From NCBI GenBank assembly GCA_015698045.1, contig BLAL01000021.1, forward strand, positions 62,001 through 126,000: a stretch of 64,000 nucleotides of DNA, read 5' to 3'. The first letter of the stretch is position 1. Each line of letters begins with the position of its first letter. The stretch comes from Rhizophagus clarus. Its lineage: Eukaryota; Glomeromycota; Glomeromycetes; Glomerales; Glomeraceae. The position numbers and the translations under genes are program-made. This document shows positions 24,588-36,523 of this stretch, piece after piece. The notes beneath the pieces are model-generated. The model was not told the origin of the DNA, searched no databases, and saw only the letters and a list, made by a program, of their open reading frames with translations.

Positions 24588-26277
24588 GTTTATAATTTAA
24601 TATATTATAATTTTTCTAATTAATTAGGAACAATCCAAGAATTTTGATAGAATTATCACCGACAATATTTAAAGAAGCATTAAAAAAAGTAGCAACAGAA
24701 GATATAGAAATTGCAATGATAAGTCTTGAACCATTATTTACACATTTTATTAAACTACACATGTCATATGCCTTAATTGGTGTATGTCAATCGCTATGTG
24801 ATGATATTTTGTTCAAAGGGTAAATATAAGTTTAATTTTTATCAAGGATTGCTTTTTTCTTTCTTTTTTTTAAAAAAAAAGTGATTTTTTTTTTTTTTTT
24901 TTAGAAAGTCTTCCATTTCATTTAAAGTATTAAACAGATTAATACTAGAAGAAGCATTTCCAAATTCAATTATAAAATTGATTGGAAATAAATTATTATC
25001 AATATTTGATATTATATCAGAAAACGGAAGCTTACCAAGTATCGAAGATACGGAAAGTGCATTACGTAATAAGATAGCAAAATCAATGATGATTCCAAGT
25101 AATAATTCTTTTTTTATACTCCAGTTTTTTCTTATATTTTATTTTATTTCTTAATTCCTCTTGTTTTTAATTTTAGATTGGATAAATACCAAGCATCCAG
25201 CAGAAAAATTATATTATAGATTTAAAATAATGTTTAAAACAATAGTATACGGAGGAAGACATAAACCATCTTTAATTTATGAAATATCTTTATCGGAAAA
25301 TTATCTTAATAATGATATTGATACAGAATATGAATATATCACAGGAAATGGAGGAACAGCTAATAACTTGTTTGATGAATTCACAACAAATCCATCTTCT
25401 TGGTTGGGACCACATCATTTAGATATTGAATTATTTAAGAATTGTTTAGAAATTAATGGCCCTAGGACTTTTGTTGATCTTATTGTTGAGGTTTGTGAGG
25501 AAAATTTTGTTATTTTAATCAAAATTAATGATCTTGAACAAGACTATTTTTATATAAATTCTGCAGGAAGTATTATCCGCTGGTAAAAAAGGAATGGGAA
25601 TACGTGCGGGTAATATATTACGAAATCTTTGCTTTCAAATTATTATTGATTTTTTTTTTTTTTTATCACATTAACTTAAAGCGATGACCTTTCCATTTTT
25701 TTCAGCCGAGTTAGGAGCATCTTTATTAACATTGCCAATATATTATACGTGGAATGAATATTTACATCCTTCAACACTTATGAAAATATTTTTTATGGAT
25801 TTTTTACCGTCAATATTAGAAAAAAAGATTGATATGTATACACAAAGTTACTCTATAGGAATCATGACTTTATTTATTTTAATGATGCTTAAAAAAGATA
25901 CTCAGAGTGTAGGTGGAGTTGATGTTAGTATTGACGAAATTGTTGGAATCAATAATAGTGTTGATGATGGTACTAATGATATTCTTATGATTGATGCTAT
26001 TATGCCGGAAGAGAAAGGAGGAGGTATGGAAGGAGTAGGTGGAACAAAAGTCGAAATTGAACACTTTATCAAATGTGTTTTATCTATATTTAAACAAGAT
26101 ACTGATGGGGATAATGTTGATAGCAAAGTAGTTCAGAATGGATCAAAATTAATTGATGATAAGGTAAAAAATGAGAGTGAACTTAAATTAATCAATGGAC
26201 CCGCAAAGGGATTTATTGATGCTTTATTAATACATGAAGATATTATACCAGAATTGAAATCTCTAATCAAGAAATGA
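22845..26277 (+). CDS. MED5: Mediator subunit 5 (MED5/NUT1)-like, 803 aa
   Basis: Thirteen phase-consistent exons: 22845-22925, 23039-23107, 23198-23395, 23467-23558, 23649-23880, 23951-24125, 24196-24269, 24345-24520, 24628-24819, 24905-25098, 25177-25490, 25567-25609 and 25706-26277, no internal stops. MED5 is a tail-module subunit of Mediator, which links activators to RNA polymerase II in the nucleus. Family features seen: WKSFVLVKLP near residue 87; LERLCNTW followed by YENFGTIFLFLISVIDRYE (about 267-305); a KWLIQSG...RWVSAL...PEDLI block near 330; and a C-terminal IDALLIHEDIIPELKSLI. An Asp/Gly-rich insert lies near residues 680-760. The N-terminus looks short for the family: the first exon (27 codons after an in-frame TAA and ATG) may not be the true start, and upstream exons were not found. 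Introns are 66-113 nt. Confidence 0.72.
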
Positions 26278-27507
26278 AATACTAAATTGTATGAATTATG
26301 AGTATTTTTTTATGAGTTTTTATATTGTATTTATTTAGATTCTAGTTTAAATGGTACAATTAAACTCAAAGTATCCCTTAATTCTAAAAATCCTAATATA
26401 TTATGAAAATTCCAAATATATTATATATATTGTTCTCTTGTAAGTCAACCATTTTGTTTTGTATAATTTGTATACGTTAAAGATCATACAATAATATATC
26501 GCACCATGATTAATACATTAGTAAAAAAAATTGATTTATCAGTATCTAATGAGTACTCATGTTTTAAAGGAAATGTATTACTTTTTTCTGTTTTTCTGTA
26601 GTCATGTTGCACGTTTTATTTTTTTTTTTCCATTTCAAATGAATGTCGCAACGGAAGAGCAAAATTAATCAGGTATTATCAAGTCTGCTTAAAGGCAATA
26701 GCAGGAAGTACGTCTATCAAACAAACAATTACTCCTCAAGCTAGATGAACTCGAGTACATATACCACTTACTAGGTTTGGTTAACTTATCTAGTATGGTA
26801 GTCTTGTCTACTTATGTTTGAAACCGCTTTGGTTAAATCTGTATTTGATTGATGATATAAAGGAGAAATTCATGACAATTTATAAGTTTTAGATAGAAAA
26901 TTTAATTGAAATTGGTTTATAATACAAAATACAATTTGTGATGATTGGAAACACTCATAAATCAGATATACAGTACCTAAAGATAGTCAGTTGGCTTTTT
27001 TGGTCTTTTATTTGAACCAATTTTTGGAAAAGTAATAATCTTTGTGCCTTGAAACTTTATAGTACAGTGAAATATATTAGAATATACTAAAGATCACAAA
27101 GTGATAGAATTTAAATTGGTCCTATTCTTTCTAAATTATTATTAGTAAAAATCATAAAAAACCAGGAAAAATAATATTTTATTTCTTAGAAACAAAAGAT
27201 CTCTTATGAACTCTCCGCACGTGTCATCAAAATTGTCACCGATCTTGATACAAAAAATAATATACCGGAAATCGAAAAGAGGCCACTTTGTGACCAGATC
27301 TTTACTGAACTTAATGATAAGCTCACCGCAAAGTTGACACTTCTTCTTTCGGTGCGGAACTCGGTAGAAATAAATAGTAAACTTACCGTGGAACAGGGTC
27401 GATGATTTTCGGCATTTCACGAAAACTCATATTTCACAAAATTATGTGATAAATATATAATTTCACAAAAAAATCGCAAAATCAAAATCTTTTTTTACTC
27501 CAAAGAA
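26278..27507. other. Intergenic region
   Basis: 3' flank of the MED5-like gene, then unassigned AT-rich sequence. Around 27,190-27,420 is a less AT-rich stretch with TCTTTCGGTGCGGAACTCGG whose frames give no family signal. It may be terminal sequence of the adjacent hAT relic: ATTTCACAAAATTATGTG at ~27,431 has only a loose counterpart near 29,295. Confidence 0.35.
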
Positions 27508-29212
27508 ATGACGTTTAGAAGGCGAACTAAAACTAATAAGACTAATGCAGTAACTGTTTATACAAGGGCTAAAAACATCCAGGCGTTTTTCGTGCTGAAA
27601 ATGGTCTCTTGTTTTGTAATTATTGTGACCTTTCTGTGGAATGGAGACATTAGTCAACAGTAGATTCTCACTGTTTAGGAAAAAAGCACTTAGCACAAAA
27701 AAAAAAAAAATCTGAAGTTAATCAAAATAAAAAAAATCAGCAAACTTTAGAAACAACATTAATTGCAGCTGATTCTAAAAGATTTCCTTCTTCCTTTTTT
27801 TAAAAAGTATCTTAAAGAAGGTGGTGCAATTCCCCAAGCTCCAACACTACGTCAATTGTATTTACCTTTTGGTTTTGAAAATCATGTGAAAGCTCTTTTT
27901 TCGATTTTTAATTCAAAGCCTAGTGATGATTGTGCGCGTAGTGTTGTTAATACAGTTTTTACCTATCGTGAAAATACAAAACTGGTTTCCGTTGATTTTT
28001 TACAATACAACTATTGGAGAAAACGCTCCTTCCTATTTTACATTCTTATAGTATATCTCTTAATACTCCACATTTATTTCTTTCCGATTCTGCGGCACAC
28101 ATGAAGAAATGTTTTCGAAGCCAGTTATGCCGCAATTAGTTCATGTGCCGTGTATAGCGCATATATTAAATCTTATTGGGTATGAAAATCTGCACTGGTT
28201 TGGAAACGAGTTACTCATCTTCAGATTTTTATAAAATCAATTAGGGAGACCTGGAGAGATTTGCCAAAATTTTTACCATTAAAAACTTTTTTGGCTAAAT
28301 TAAAGAATCACTTTGTCAAGTCACCTGCACGAAGAAACCGATATATAACTCATCTTAAAATGCATGGTATTAATTCTCCTTGTAAAATTCCACTTCCAAA
28401 TCAAACCCGATGGAATAGCTGGTTTCGAATGGTATTTTATGCAAAAAAATCACATTCAATATTGGGCTGATTTTTTTGAACATGAATATGAAGAATCACG
28501 AAATGAAACGGTGAAAGCTATTCGTGCAACATTGCAAAATTTACAAGATATTGGTATTATTAAAATTTATATTCACTTTATTTCAATTTATGCTAAGGAA
28601 TTTGTGCAAGATTTGGATCTTCTTTCAACAACAAAACAGTCCTGTTTTTCCTTTTATTGAAGGCCGATTACAACAACTTACAGCATTTATTGAATCAAAT
28701 ATTACTGCACCTCATTTTGTTTCAGAAATTGAAAACATTATTACTCAATGTTTTTTTTTTTACCCCTGATGATTTTTACCCAATATTTCATCGAGCTTTT
28801 CAAGCAGTATATGACAAATATTCACTTCATCCTGCACGTTTTCACTTTTTTATGCATGTCAGGTTTTTAATCCCAATATATTTATTTAGGAGATATTCAA
28901 AGAAAGGATATTCGTCGTTATTCAGCAGTTACAGAACTTGAAAATCCTTCTGATAGTTTATTACATGAGTGGGCGATTTATTGTGGATTGGAATTTAACG
29001 AAGATTTAAGTGAAACTGATTTGGATGATTATTTGAAAAAAAAGTCAGTTCGTTTGCCAATCCTTTCTAATATTGCGTTGGACTATATTTGGTTGCCAAA
29101 CTCAAGCTGTGCGGTGGAACGTAGTTTTTCTTTATATAATACACTTTTAGATTCTAACCGTCAAAGTCTATCTAAAGATTCATTAAAACAACTTAACATG
29201 TATTTTAATTGA
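27508..29212 (+). pseudogene. hAT transposase relic with BED finger and hATC domain
   Basis: Read across frames, the parts come in the right order. A basic N-terminus (MTFRRRTKTNKTNAVTVYT) leads to a BED finger after a one-base T-run slip: FCNYCDLSVEW, then H, then DSHCLGKKHL. VPCIAHILNLIG near 28,145 and RWNSWF near 28,410 are hAT core landmarks. The end is the hATC dimerisation motif WLPNSSCAVERSFSLYN (29,091-29,141) with the stop at 29,210. Several frameshifts and stops make it non-functional. hAT transposases excise and insert elements with 8-bp duplications. No clear terminal inverted repeats or duplication could be paired around this copy. Confidence 0.75.
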
Positions 29213-29346
29213 TCAGATTTATACAAAATAAAAATTTTTTTTTCACATAAATTCACATATTTTATTAAAATGTGCATCACCGCAAATCACAAAATTTTTT
29301 TTTATCACACACAAAATTTATAGCATAAGCTATATAATGTTATAAA

Positions 29347-29842
29347 ATGTCGGGACAATTTCACGTTGTGCATTCCCAAGCAATTCCAAATTTGATCAAT
29401 GAAATACATATAGATGTTTGATGATCAATTAATAGAGAAATTGAACATATTTGGAATAGTACGATCACATCTACTTTTTAGCACCGCAGAAAATCATCGC
29501 GGAAGCCGAATGACTTCACTAGGGAGGCGCAGAAAATCTTTTCAAAGATCGATAGTGTTATCGAAAGGCTTAACCATACCGAAGAAACCTGCCGTAACGA
29601 TTTTGCCTCAGTTAATGCTTCTATCGAAGCTCTCCAAAACGGATTAATTCAATGTTATGCAGTTACATGAAGAGTTCAGTCGATTGAATCCGACGAAGCT
29701 TCGAACCAATCACATGCAAGTTCTTCCGGAAGTTCTTCTGGTATGTAAACGAAGCGCGAAATAGAAAATAGTTTATTAATATCTCGCACCCTACTAATAT
29801 ATTTCCCTCGCAGGTTCGAGCCTAATAACATTCCAAAAATAA
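29347..29842 (+). pseudogene. Small coiled-coil protein gene, one in-frame stop
   Basis: Proposed exons are 29347-29415, 29482-29740 and 29814-29842. The second intron is textbook: GTATGTAAAC donor, CTACTAAT branch site, TTTCCCTCGCAG acceptor. The first has a weaker donor (GTTTGA). The product begins MSGQFHVVHSQAIPNLINEI. It carries a helix-rich core (REAQKIFSKIDSVIERLNHT, DFASVNASIEALQNGL) and a Ser/Gly-rich tail ending SLITFQK. An in-frame TGA at 29668-29670 (context AVT*RVQS) breaks it; CGA (Arg) is the likely parent codon, so it may be a recent pseudogene. Codons are richer in G+C than the surroundings. It lies convergent to the CRN gene. Function unknown. Confidence 0.5.
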
Positions 29843-30105
29843 AGATGTGCGTACATGTTTTATTACAATTGAGCATACTTGTATTCGCAAATATAAATTT
29901 TATTTTACTACAGTACAATGTAATTTAATACTCCATGTGTATGCGATTTCACATAATTTAGCAGACATATTTTTTATTCGTAACAAGAACTGAATCTAAC
30001 GAAAATTTCATGCTATTTGTTTCATCCATCTGAATCGTCCATCAAATTTACTTTTCACTAGAAATAAAAACTCTCACATTAGAATGCACTTGATGCTAAC
30101 TTACT

Positions 30106-33071
30106 TTATAAAGATACGCACCTAATTCTTTTCACTAGTTTCTTAATGACTGGTCCAAAAACATGTTCCATATTACGATCATCTACAATAATCACAAGAT
30201 CACCATATTCATTGATTCGAAACAATCGTGGTCTTTTACCCTGTCTATGAGGAAGTTCTAACGAAACATAAATATGTCTTCGATTCTTCGTTGAAGTTTC
30301 GATTTTCTTGTGATTCCTTGCACGCCTAGGGATTCGAGATATCCGGTATTTCTTGGTATTTTCGGTGTAGTCTAAATCGTAATCTTCACCACCAAAATCT
30401 AAATCTTGTTTATACTTTTCCTTTTCTAAGTCATCCTCTTCCAAGTCATCCTCTTCCAAGTCATCCTCTTCCATGTCATCCTCTTCCAAGTCATCCTCTT
30501 CCATGTCATCCTCTTCCATGTCATCCTCTTCCTCTTCATGATTTGCGGGAATATCATCAAGACCTATTTGAATGCATGGTAAATTTTTTCTCTTTCTCGG
30601 GCATTCCATATACTGAAATTTCATACATGACTTGATTAACTGATCTTTGATCTTTTTTCGCTTAATAGGACTTCCAGAAACTGTACAGCATGCTGATAAT
30701 AGAATCACATTTTGATCTTCATCCGCAAGAGAGAGCACCAAGTCTGATCCTGCGTAGATTTCCGGCTGGATTGCATGACGATAATAAATTTTATCATTAA
30801 CATATTTAGCTAAAGGAACTGTTCCTGATAGATTTGAAGTTGTTTTGAATATCATCGTGGGAGTTATCCATGAAGGAAGGTCAAATTTTTGATCATTTTT
30901 CCATTTGTTAAGTTCTTTTTGTACATTGTTCTTATGTTTCTGGATAATTGCCGTAATAAAGACCGCATCAAGTTCATTGCCGATTGACGAAGTATTATTG
31001 AGAAGGATAATGTTATCAACAAAGATATCTACCAAAGTTTTCTCTCTTCTTAGAAGAAATTCTTCAATGCCAGCGACGAAGTAAGATTCAAGTGATGGGT
31101 TGATGTTGATTTCGTTCTTATCAGAAGTTTTTTTATGGCTCATAGTGATGCATTCTGGTGAAATGCAAGGAATGATGTTGTGTCTGAGTAGTTCTATGGC
31201 ATGACTGAACTTTTGATTGTAAAAAACACGAAGCCTAAGAACGTCCATAATCGCTTTTTCTGGGTGTAAATTATTTGCACCCACATATTTACATGTGTCA
31301 TCCAAATAATTTGCCATATCAGAGCTCATACAAACAAGCCATGAACGAATAAGCTTTCGTATCTCTTCATCTTTCGTTCTATTCGATGATTTCCGCTCTG
31401 ATATTAACTTCCGAACAAATGATGCGCAGTTTCGAGGTCGTCCTCTGAGAACATATATCAAGTAATTGTAAGTTTTAGATGTAACGTCTGTGAGGTCGAT
31501 TACAGCTTCGAGATTCCGCTGGACATCATTTTGTGAAAGGAAGGGAAGCTTTAGCACAATATGAGCATGTGAACCTTGGACTTTTCCAATACTAGTGTCA
31601 AGAGAAATTCCGCTTGCCATATGCATTTGAGTGCCGGCAATAAGGCAAGTAACGGGAAGGTGGGTAAGATGATCAATGTAAGCCTGCAAGAGATTCCATT
31701 TTTTCCCATATAATGAACTCCCATTGTACTGTCCATATACGGGATTACAAAGGACTTGTGCCTCATCAAATATTAAGATTAGAGAATTCATCTTGAGACA
31801 AGCGTTAATATCGTCGATAAGAGTAGATGGAGTAGATGTTTTATTAGAACGCAAGGTCTCCTTGATCTTAGAAACTTTCATTCGAAGTTGTGAAAACAAC
31901 CATTCCCGTGGCGTTGAAATTTTTCCCTGAACAAGCATCTTGATAAGTAAAAGTCCGTGAGAGATTATTGCTGAGTCCAGCATGTCAAATACTACTCTCT
32001 GTTCTTTAAATTGGCCGTACTCTGGTGGTCTAGATCTGATATCTTCAAGCTCCTGGCCCATAAAATCGCCATATTGTCCCGCACTAGGAGTAAAATCAAC
32101 ATATATTGTCCAACGTTGTGTAGAGATTCCAAATGCTGTCGATGTTTTTCCACCTCCTGAAACCCCAGCGAGAACAGTTATATCTCTCGGGTTGTTCATC
32201 AACTTTTCTAGCACAAGAGAAACTGTATCTATGAATTGGGGATCATCATAAAATGGATTGAGGTATTTCATTCCAGATTTCGATTCGTGTGGAGGGAGAC
32301 ACAGATCTACCGGTGTGGTAGATTGTTTAGTTATAGCGCTCGGCAAACTTATTTTGAAAAAGGAGGGTTCCATCTTCAGTTTAAAACATGGGTCATCTTG
32401 TGTAATTGGAGGATCACATTCCAATGCCTCAATGTGCCAAATCAAGGCGAGCGCGTCAACAAGCCGACCAATTGAATAAGGATTTATATGCGGAAAGGTC
32501 TTTATAACTAAAAAACAAGTGAGCGTGAACGAAAAGTCATTCAAAAGAGCCAAACTTCTAATGCAACGAACCTTTATTTTTAATTTCAACTTTAACTTCT
32601 TCAGGAATGATGTATATCGACGAAACTAATGCAGTGAAATAAAAAGGAATAAAACACTTAAAATCCGCCTGTCGTTGTTGATCGTAGACTTAAGCCGACA
32701 AAAAAGCCATCTTTGTTCGAGAGGTAAAAAATTGGGAGACACTTACCAGTGGTGGCGGGCGGTGGTTTTTCCACGATGATGTGGATGTGTCCAGAAGTAG
32801 GTAGACTTTTAAAATAAACTCCAATAGTACGGAGGTCGCCGTCCAGTTCCTCACCTCCAAACTTTTCTTTGATGTCGATTCCTTCATATATTTCATGTTT
32901 CTTGCTTTCAGGAATATCGACTTTCCATAATATCAGAGCGTCTGCGTCAGTATTGCCAAGGGACACACTTTTCTTCTCCTTGATAGCTACTTTGAGATGT
33001 CCGATGGTCTTTCCTGTATCGAAATCAATAGGAAATGCGTTTTTTTCGCCTAAAACGATACAACCTATCAT
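30106..33071 (-). CDS. Crinkler (CRN) family protein: ubiquitin-like header, P-loop NTPase, nuclease-like C-terminus; 917 aa
   Basis: Three exons: 33071-32747, a 27-nt micro-exon 32598-32572, and 32507-30106. Phases match and there is no internal stop. Residues 1-108 form the CRN N-terminal ubiquitin-like header (MIGCIVLGEKNAFPIDF ... IHIIVEKPPP), which in filamentous pathogens and Rhizophagus precedes variable effector domains. A STAND/AAA-like NTPase follows with Walker A GVSGGGKTS (232-240), Walker B LILIFDEAQ (about 359-367) and an RGRPRNCASF sensor-like segment. The C-terminal part (IYAGSDLVLSL ... VILLSACC, Asp near 706) sits where these proteins carry a PD-(D/E)xK-like nuclease, but the expected Lys is not visible. 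An acidic tract of seven 5-residue repeats (MEEDD/LEEDD, 775-811) and a basic C-terminus follow. Likely acts in the nucleus or on nucleic acids (inference). Confidence 0.85.
30426..30536. repeat. 15-bp coding repeats in the CRN gene
   Basis: TCATCCTCTTCCAAG or TCATCCTCTTCCATG is repeated seven times head to tail, encoding (M/L)EEDD on the minus strand. The 15-bp period keeps frame, so copy number can vary without frameshift. Confidence 0.85.
32572..32598 (-). other. 27-nt micro-exon of the CRN gene
   Basis: Encodes EVKVEIKNK with split codons at both ends (phases 1 and 1). It joins the header domain to the NTPase region exactly in frame. Flanking introns are 148 nt (32746-32599) and 64 nt (32571-32508). 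Confidence 0.7.
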
Positions 33072-33978
33072 AATTTCGGTATATCTGCAATCGCGAAAGC
33101 GTGATTAAAAACAAGGATCAATAAATTAATCTTTCAGTAAAATATCAAATAAAGACATTTTTGTATGTATATTTTGTATACGATCTTATATTTTCAGGTG
33201 AGAAGATTTCAGTTTGTAATGATGAACCGTTTGGTTGATTCATATTGTATTTATATTAATAATGATGAAGATTCAATATATGGTTATGATCTATGATCTT
33301 GGTGAAACTTAGGAGGTATTCAGTTCTCACTGAATCAATTATCTTCGTTGATTACGTAATTACGACGAATCCCTAGTACTAATCAGCGCCAAAAATGTTT
33401 GGTATAAATTCTACGTTACGACTGAATTTTCGTGCGCAGATTTGGTAATAACTTATGATGGTGAACTTAGATGGGTTCAGTTCCCGCTGAGCTCGTTTAT
33501 TACGTAATTACGACAAATTCCTCACTATAAATAATACTGTTCGAAAAAATTATCAGCGCTGGTGAAGTCCAGAAATATATTATGACTAAATTTTCGTGCG
33601 CCGGAATTTAAGAATATTATTATTTAACAGTTAATCTAATGAACAACGCTTTAAACTTTATAGTAAAACTAGGACTATTTGAATTCGTATAAGGTCATTC
33701 GAATGACTGCCAATATTGAACGTATAAATAAAATAATTAAAATATTCTGAAAAATCGGGGGGCTATTTATAAAGAATTTGGCGTGGGATATTTTCATGCC
33801 GTTTATCTAATTTAACCAAATCACGAAAAATTTATGAATCCGTTTTCACCCGAAGTTCTTTGAACAAGATCGAATTTTTCGTGAGTGTCACCTCAGAATA
33901 GGAATAGTGTGGCTTGGTGGCTTGTAAATAGAAGGTAAGACGAAAAGTTGTAGAGTAGACATCACATATGATCACAGT
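33072..33978. promoter_or_regulatory. CRN upstream region with a duplicated ~155-bp block
   Basis: Two degenerate direct repeats lie at about 33,305-33,445 and 33,460-33,605. Each carries, in order, TTCAGTTC(T/C)C-CTGA, the near-palindrome TTACGTAATTACGAC, TATCAGCGC or AATCAGCGCC, and GACTGAATTTTCGTGCGC or GACTAAATTTTCGTGCGCC. Positioned 230-540 bp upstream of the CRN ATG, they are candidate cis-regulatory modules. The remainder (33,610-33,978) is the flank of the Plavaka-like element. Confidence 0.45.
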
Positions 33979-34276
33979 CACTGGACATTTCCGGAATCAG
34001 GGGGGTCAAATGGATTTACTAATTAAATATGCAGCATGTCGATCACTTTTTTTACTATGATTTATTAGTAAATATTCAAATTTCTGGTTTTTTCGTCATA
34101 TGTAAACTCTAATTTTTATCCAATAAATATGCATAAAAAATTTTTTTTTCTTATTCTCCAAGTTCTAACTGACACACTGATATAATTTTTCAAGGGTTGT
34201 TCATTAATAACAAGTTAGAAGGATCTTCCCATAAAGTTGGTCATTTTTTGTTAAACTTGAACTTACAAATTCTTAA

Positions 34277-36482
34277 ATGGAGAACTTTGCAAGCAATATA
34301 AACAAACCTAACCCTCATAATTATAATACCAACGATGTTAGTATGGAAGAAGAATATGTTTCTGACTTTAATAGTATGGATAATGACAAGTATGTTAATT
34401 TAAATAATATTAATAAATGTTTGGACAATATAATAACTGAGGAAGACACATTTGAAGATTGGTGGTATATCATGGAAAATAAAATTCCTGTTGATAACAA
34501 ATTATTATCAATAATAATCTACGCTGATTCCATAACTTGTGATCATCTGGATAAAACTTCTGAACATCCTATATATATTTCACTTGGAAATATACCAAAT
34601 TGGCAGCGAAATAAACCTAGCGCTAAAGTACTTGTTGGTTATTTGCCAAAATTGAAAGCAAAAGATAATACTACAAGGAATTCTGAGTCTTTCCGTAGAT
34701 TACAGAGACTTGTTTTTCAGAGATGTCTTTGAATATTATTATCACTAATAATGAATCAAAATGACATGTATTTAGTTATTCAAAATAAAATACATCCATT
34801 TACACCAAAATTATTAGTTATCCTTGCTGATATGGCAGAAGCAGGAGTATTTACCGCAATATATCTTCCATTAACTTCTAAATGACCATGTTATTATTGC
34901 TTGATAAATAACGAAGATCTTAATAATATGGCATTATCTCATATTGATTTACGAACTCCAGAAAAGATGAAACTAGCTATTAATGAGAATCAAGCAAGTA
35001 AATTTTCGATTCATAAGGAGTTTAATTATTTTTGGGATTTTAACGATTTTAATATTTATGAGGCGACTGCTCCAGATCATATGCATCGACGTTGGAATAA
35101 CAAAGTATTTCATAGAATTTACTCGTGAATTGTTACACTGAAAGGTCAGCAATAGAGCAGTAAAAGATATGGACCACAGATTGTGCACAATCCCACGATA
35201 TCCAGGCTTAATAATATTAAAAAACAGATTGGAAAATATATCTAAATTTACTGCCAATGATTATCGTAATATAATGAAAGTGATTATTTTCGTTATAGAT
35301 AATTTATATGATGATTATAAAGAAGGTGGAATACCATATAAGAGACTGTGCAACATTTTTCATAAATATTTGGTAATGTATATGAAGTTGCATCAGAAGT
35401 CATTTACGGATACCGAGTTAACAGAATTAGAGGTAAATATCGATTATTAATTCTAAACCAAATCTTTAATTAGTATTTAATTTTTTTAAAAATTTATTAC
35501 TACTATTACTAGACGTTAATAACTGAATTCTGTCAAGAATTTGTAACGATATTTGCCAAATATTCTTCAAGTCACTGTAAAATACCTAAACTTCACGTGC
35601 TTCATTATCATGTAATTCTGTCAATTTGACTTTATGATTCGATGAATGGGATGTCAATAGAAACATATGAAACTTTGCATAAAAAGAGCGTTAAAACTCC
35701 ATATCAAATGACAAATAAAAGAAATTATATTTCACAAATATTAATTACGGTAATGTTATATGATCTGTTTTGTCATAATCTATTTTAATCAATTAATTAA
35801 AATTTGATACGATAGGTGCGATGTCAATATTTAGCCTTGAAACAAAAAAACCTATAATAAGAAGATCTAGTGGATTTTGAAATCTTTTATGGGAGTTCAA
35901 ATTTACTGAAATTGAAACAACAGTTTCTAAAATAAAACAAGACACCGATATCCATCATCTGTATAAAGAAGGGTTTGATAACCTTCATGCAGGTTTTGAA
36001 GAGTTTTTGACAGAAAATGAGTTAGAATATGATTATGAATCTGGGCATTTTAAAATATATTCTAGTGTAGCTGTTGAATCAACTGATATTATCTGAACAG
36101 CAGGAATCTTTTATGGTAATGAATGGTTCAGTGATGTAGTAGTTTCTTCCAAAGAAACTGCATGGTATGAAAAGATATGATATGCTTAAAATTTTTTATT
36201 AAGATTTTTGTCATGATGACATATTATTAACTGAATTAAATTTAGGCACTTTTATTATTGGAATTTTCTGCAAAAGGTTTAAAAGAGCCAGTAAATCTTG
36301 CTTTGTTACGATGGTATGAAGAAGTACAAGAAAAAGAGATCATATACGACTGTCCAAGATTATGGCTAACTGATCAATATACATGTATTTACTTAGATTC
36401 AGTTGATATGTCAATTCACATTATACCAAGAAATAACTGTGAAAATGAATATTTGTTAATACGTATATTTTTTAAGGTGTAA
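34277..36482 (+). pseudogene. Plavaka-like transposase, decayed
   Basis: Starts at ATG 34277 and reads, with interruptions, the whole order of the Plavaka family. It has an acidic N-terminus with FEDWWYIME, then IYISLGNIPNWQRNKPSAKV and LVGYLPKLK. Next come LVILADMAEAGVFTAI and a PCYYC zinc-like pair, APDHMHRRWNNKVFHRI, and IPRYPGLIILKNRLENIS with FTANDYRNIMKVIIFVI. Finally it has KIPKLHVLHYHVI and ETLHKKSVKTPYQMTNKRNY, a C-terminal DTDIHHLYKEGFDNLHAGFE region, and a last exon LEFSAKGLKEPVNLALLRWY. Introns are suggested at ~35,433-35,511 and ~36,178-36,245. In-frame stops (TGA after PLTSK, TGA in SGF*NLL, TGA in DII*TAG) and shifts inactivate it. It would catalyse cut-and-paste transposition. 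The family is assigned by remembered motif order. Confidence 0.7.
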
Positions 36483-36520
36483 AATGAAATTAAATTAATA
36501 TCTTAGTATTCATTTGTATA

Positions 36521-36523
36521 TGA
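36521..36523. repeat. Left target-site duplication TGA
   Basis: Identical to the three bases immediately after the right terminus (47,380-47,382), as expected for CACTA insertion. Confidence 0.75.

Larger units (their letters stand above)
33979..36523 (+). mobile_element. Plavaka-type DNA transposon relic
   Basis: The left end is at or just before CACTGGACATTTCCGGAATC (33,979), a terminus also found alone at 12,255-12,524. The transposase gene follows. No matching right end (CCAGTG with the same inner sequence) occurs before the CACTA element that starts at 36,524, nor was one seen just beyond 47,382. The right terminus is therefore missing or mutated. The boundary at 36,523 is only the junction with the next element. 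Confidence 0.5.

Noticed and set aside
25879..26126. Minus-strand frames over the last MED5 exon
   Set aside because: Antisense shadows of an Asp/Gly-rich coding stretch.
27142..27696. Two minus-strand frames as genes upstream of the hAT relic
   Set aside because: The second is antisense to the BED-finger region of the plus-strand hAT relic; the first has no motif or splice support.
31551..32479. Additional frames on both strands within the CRN gene
   Set aside because: Shadows of the long CRN exon; the true frame has Walker motifs.
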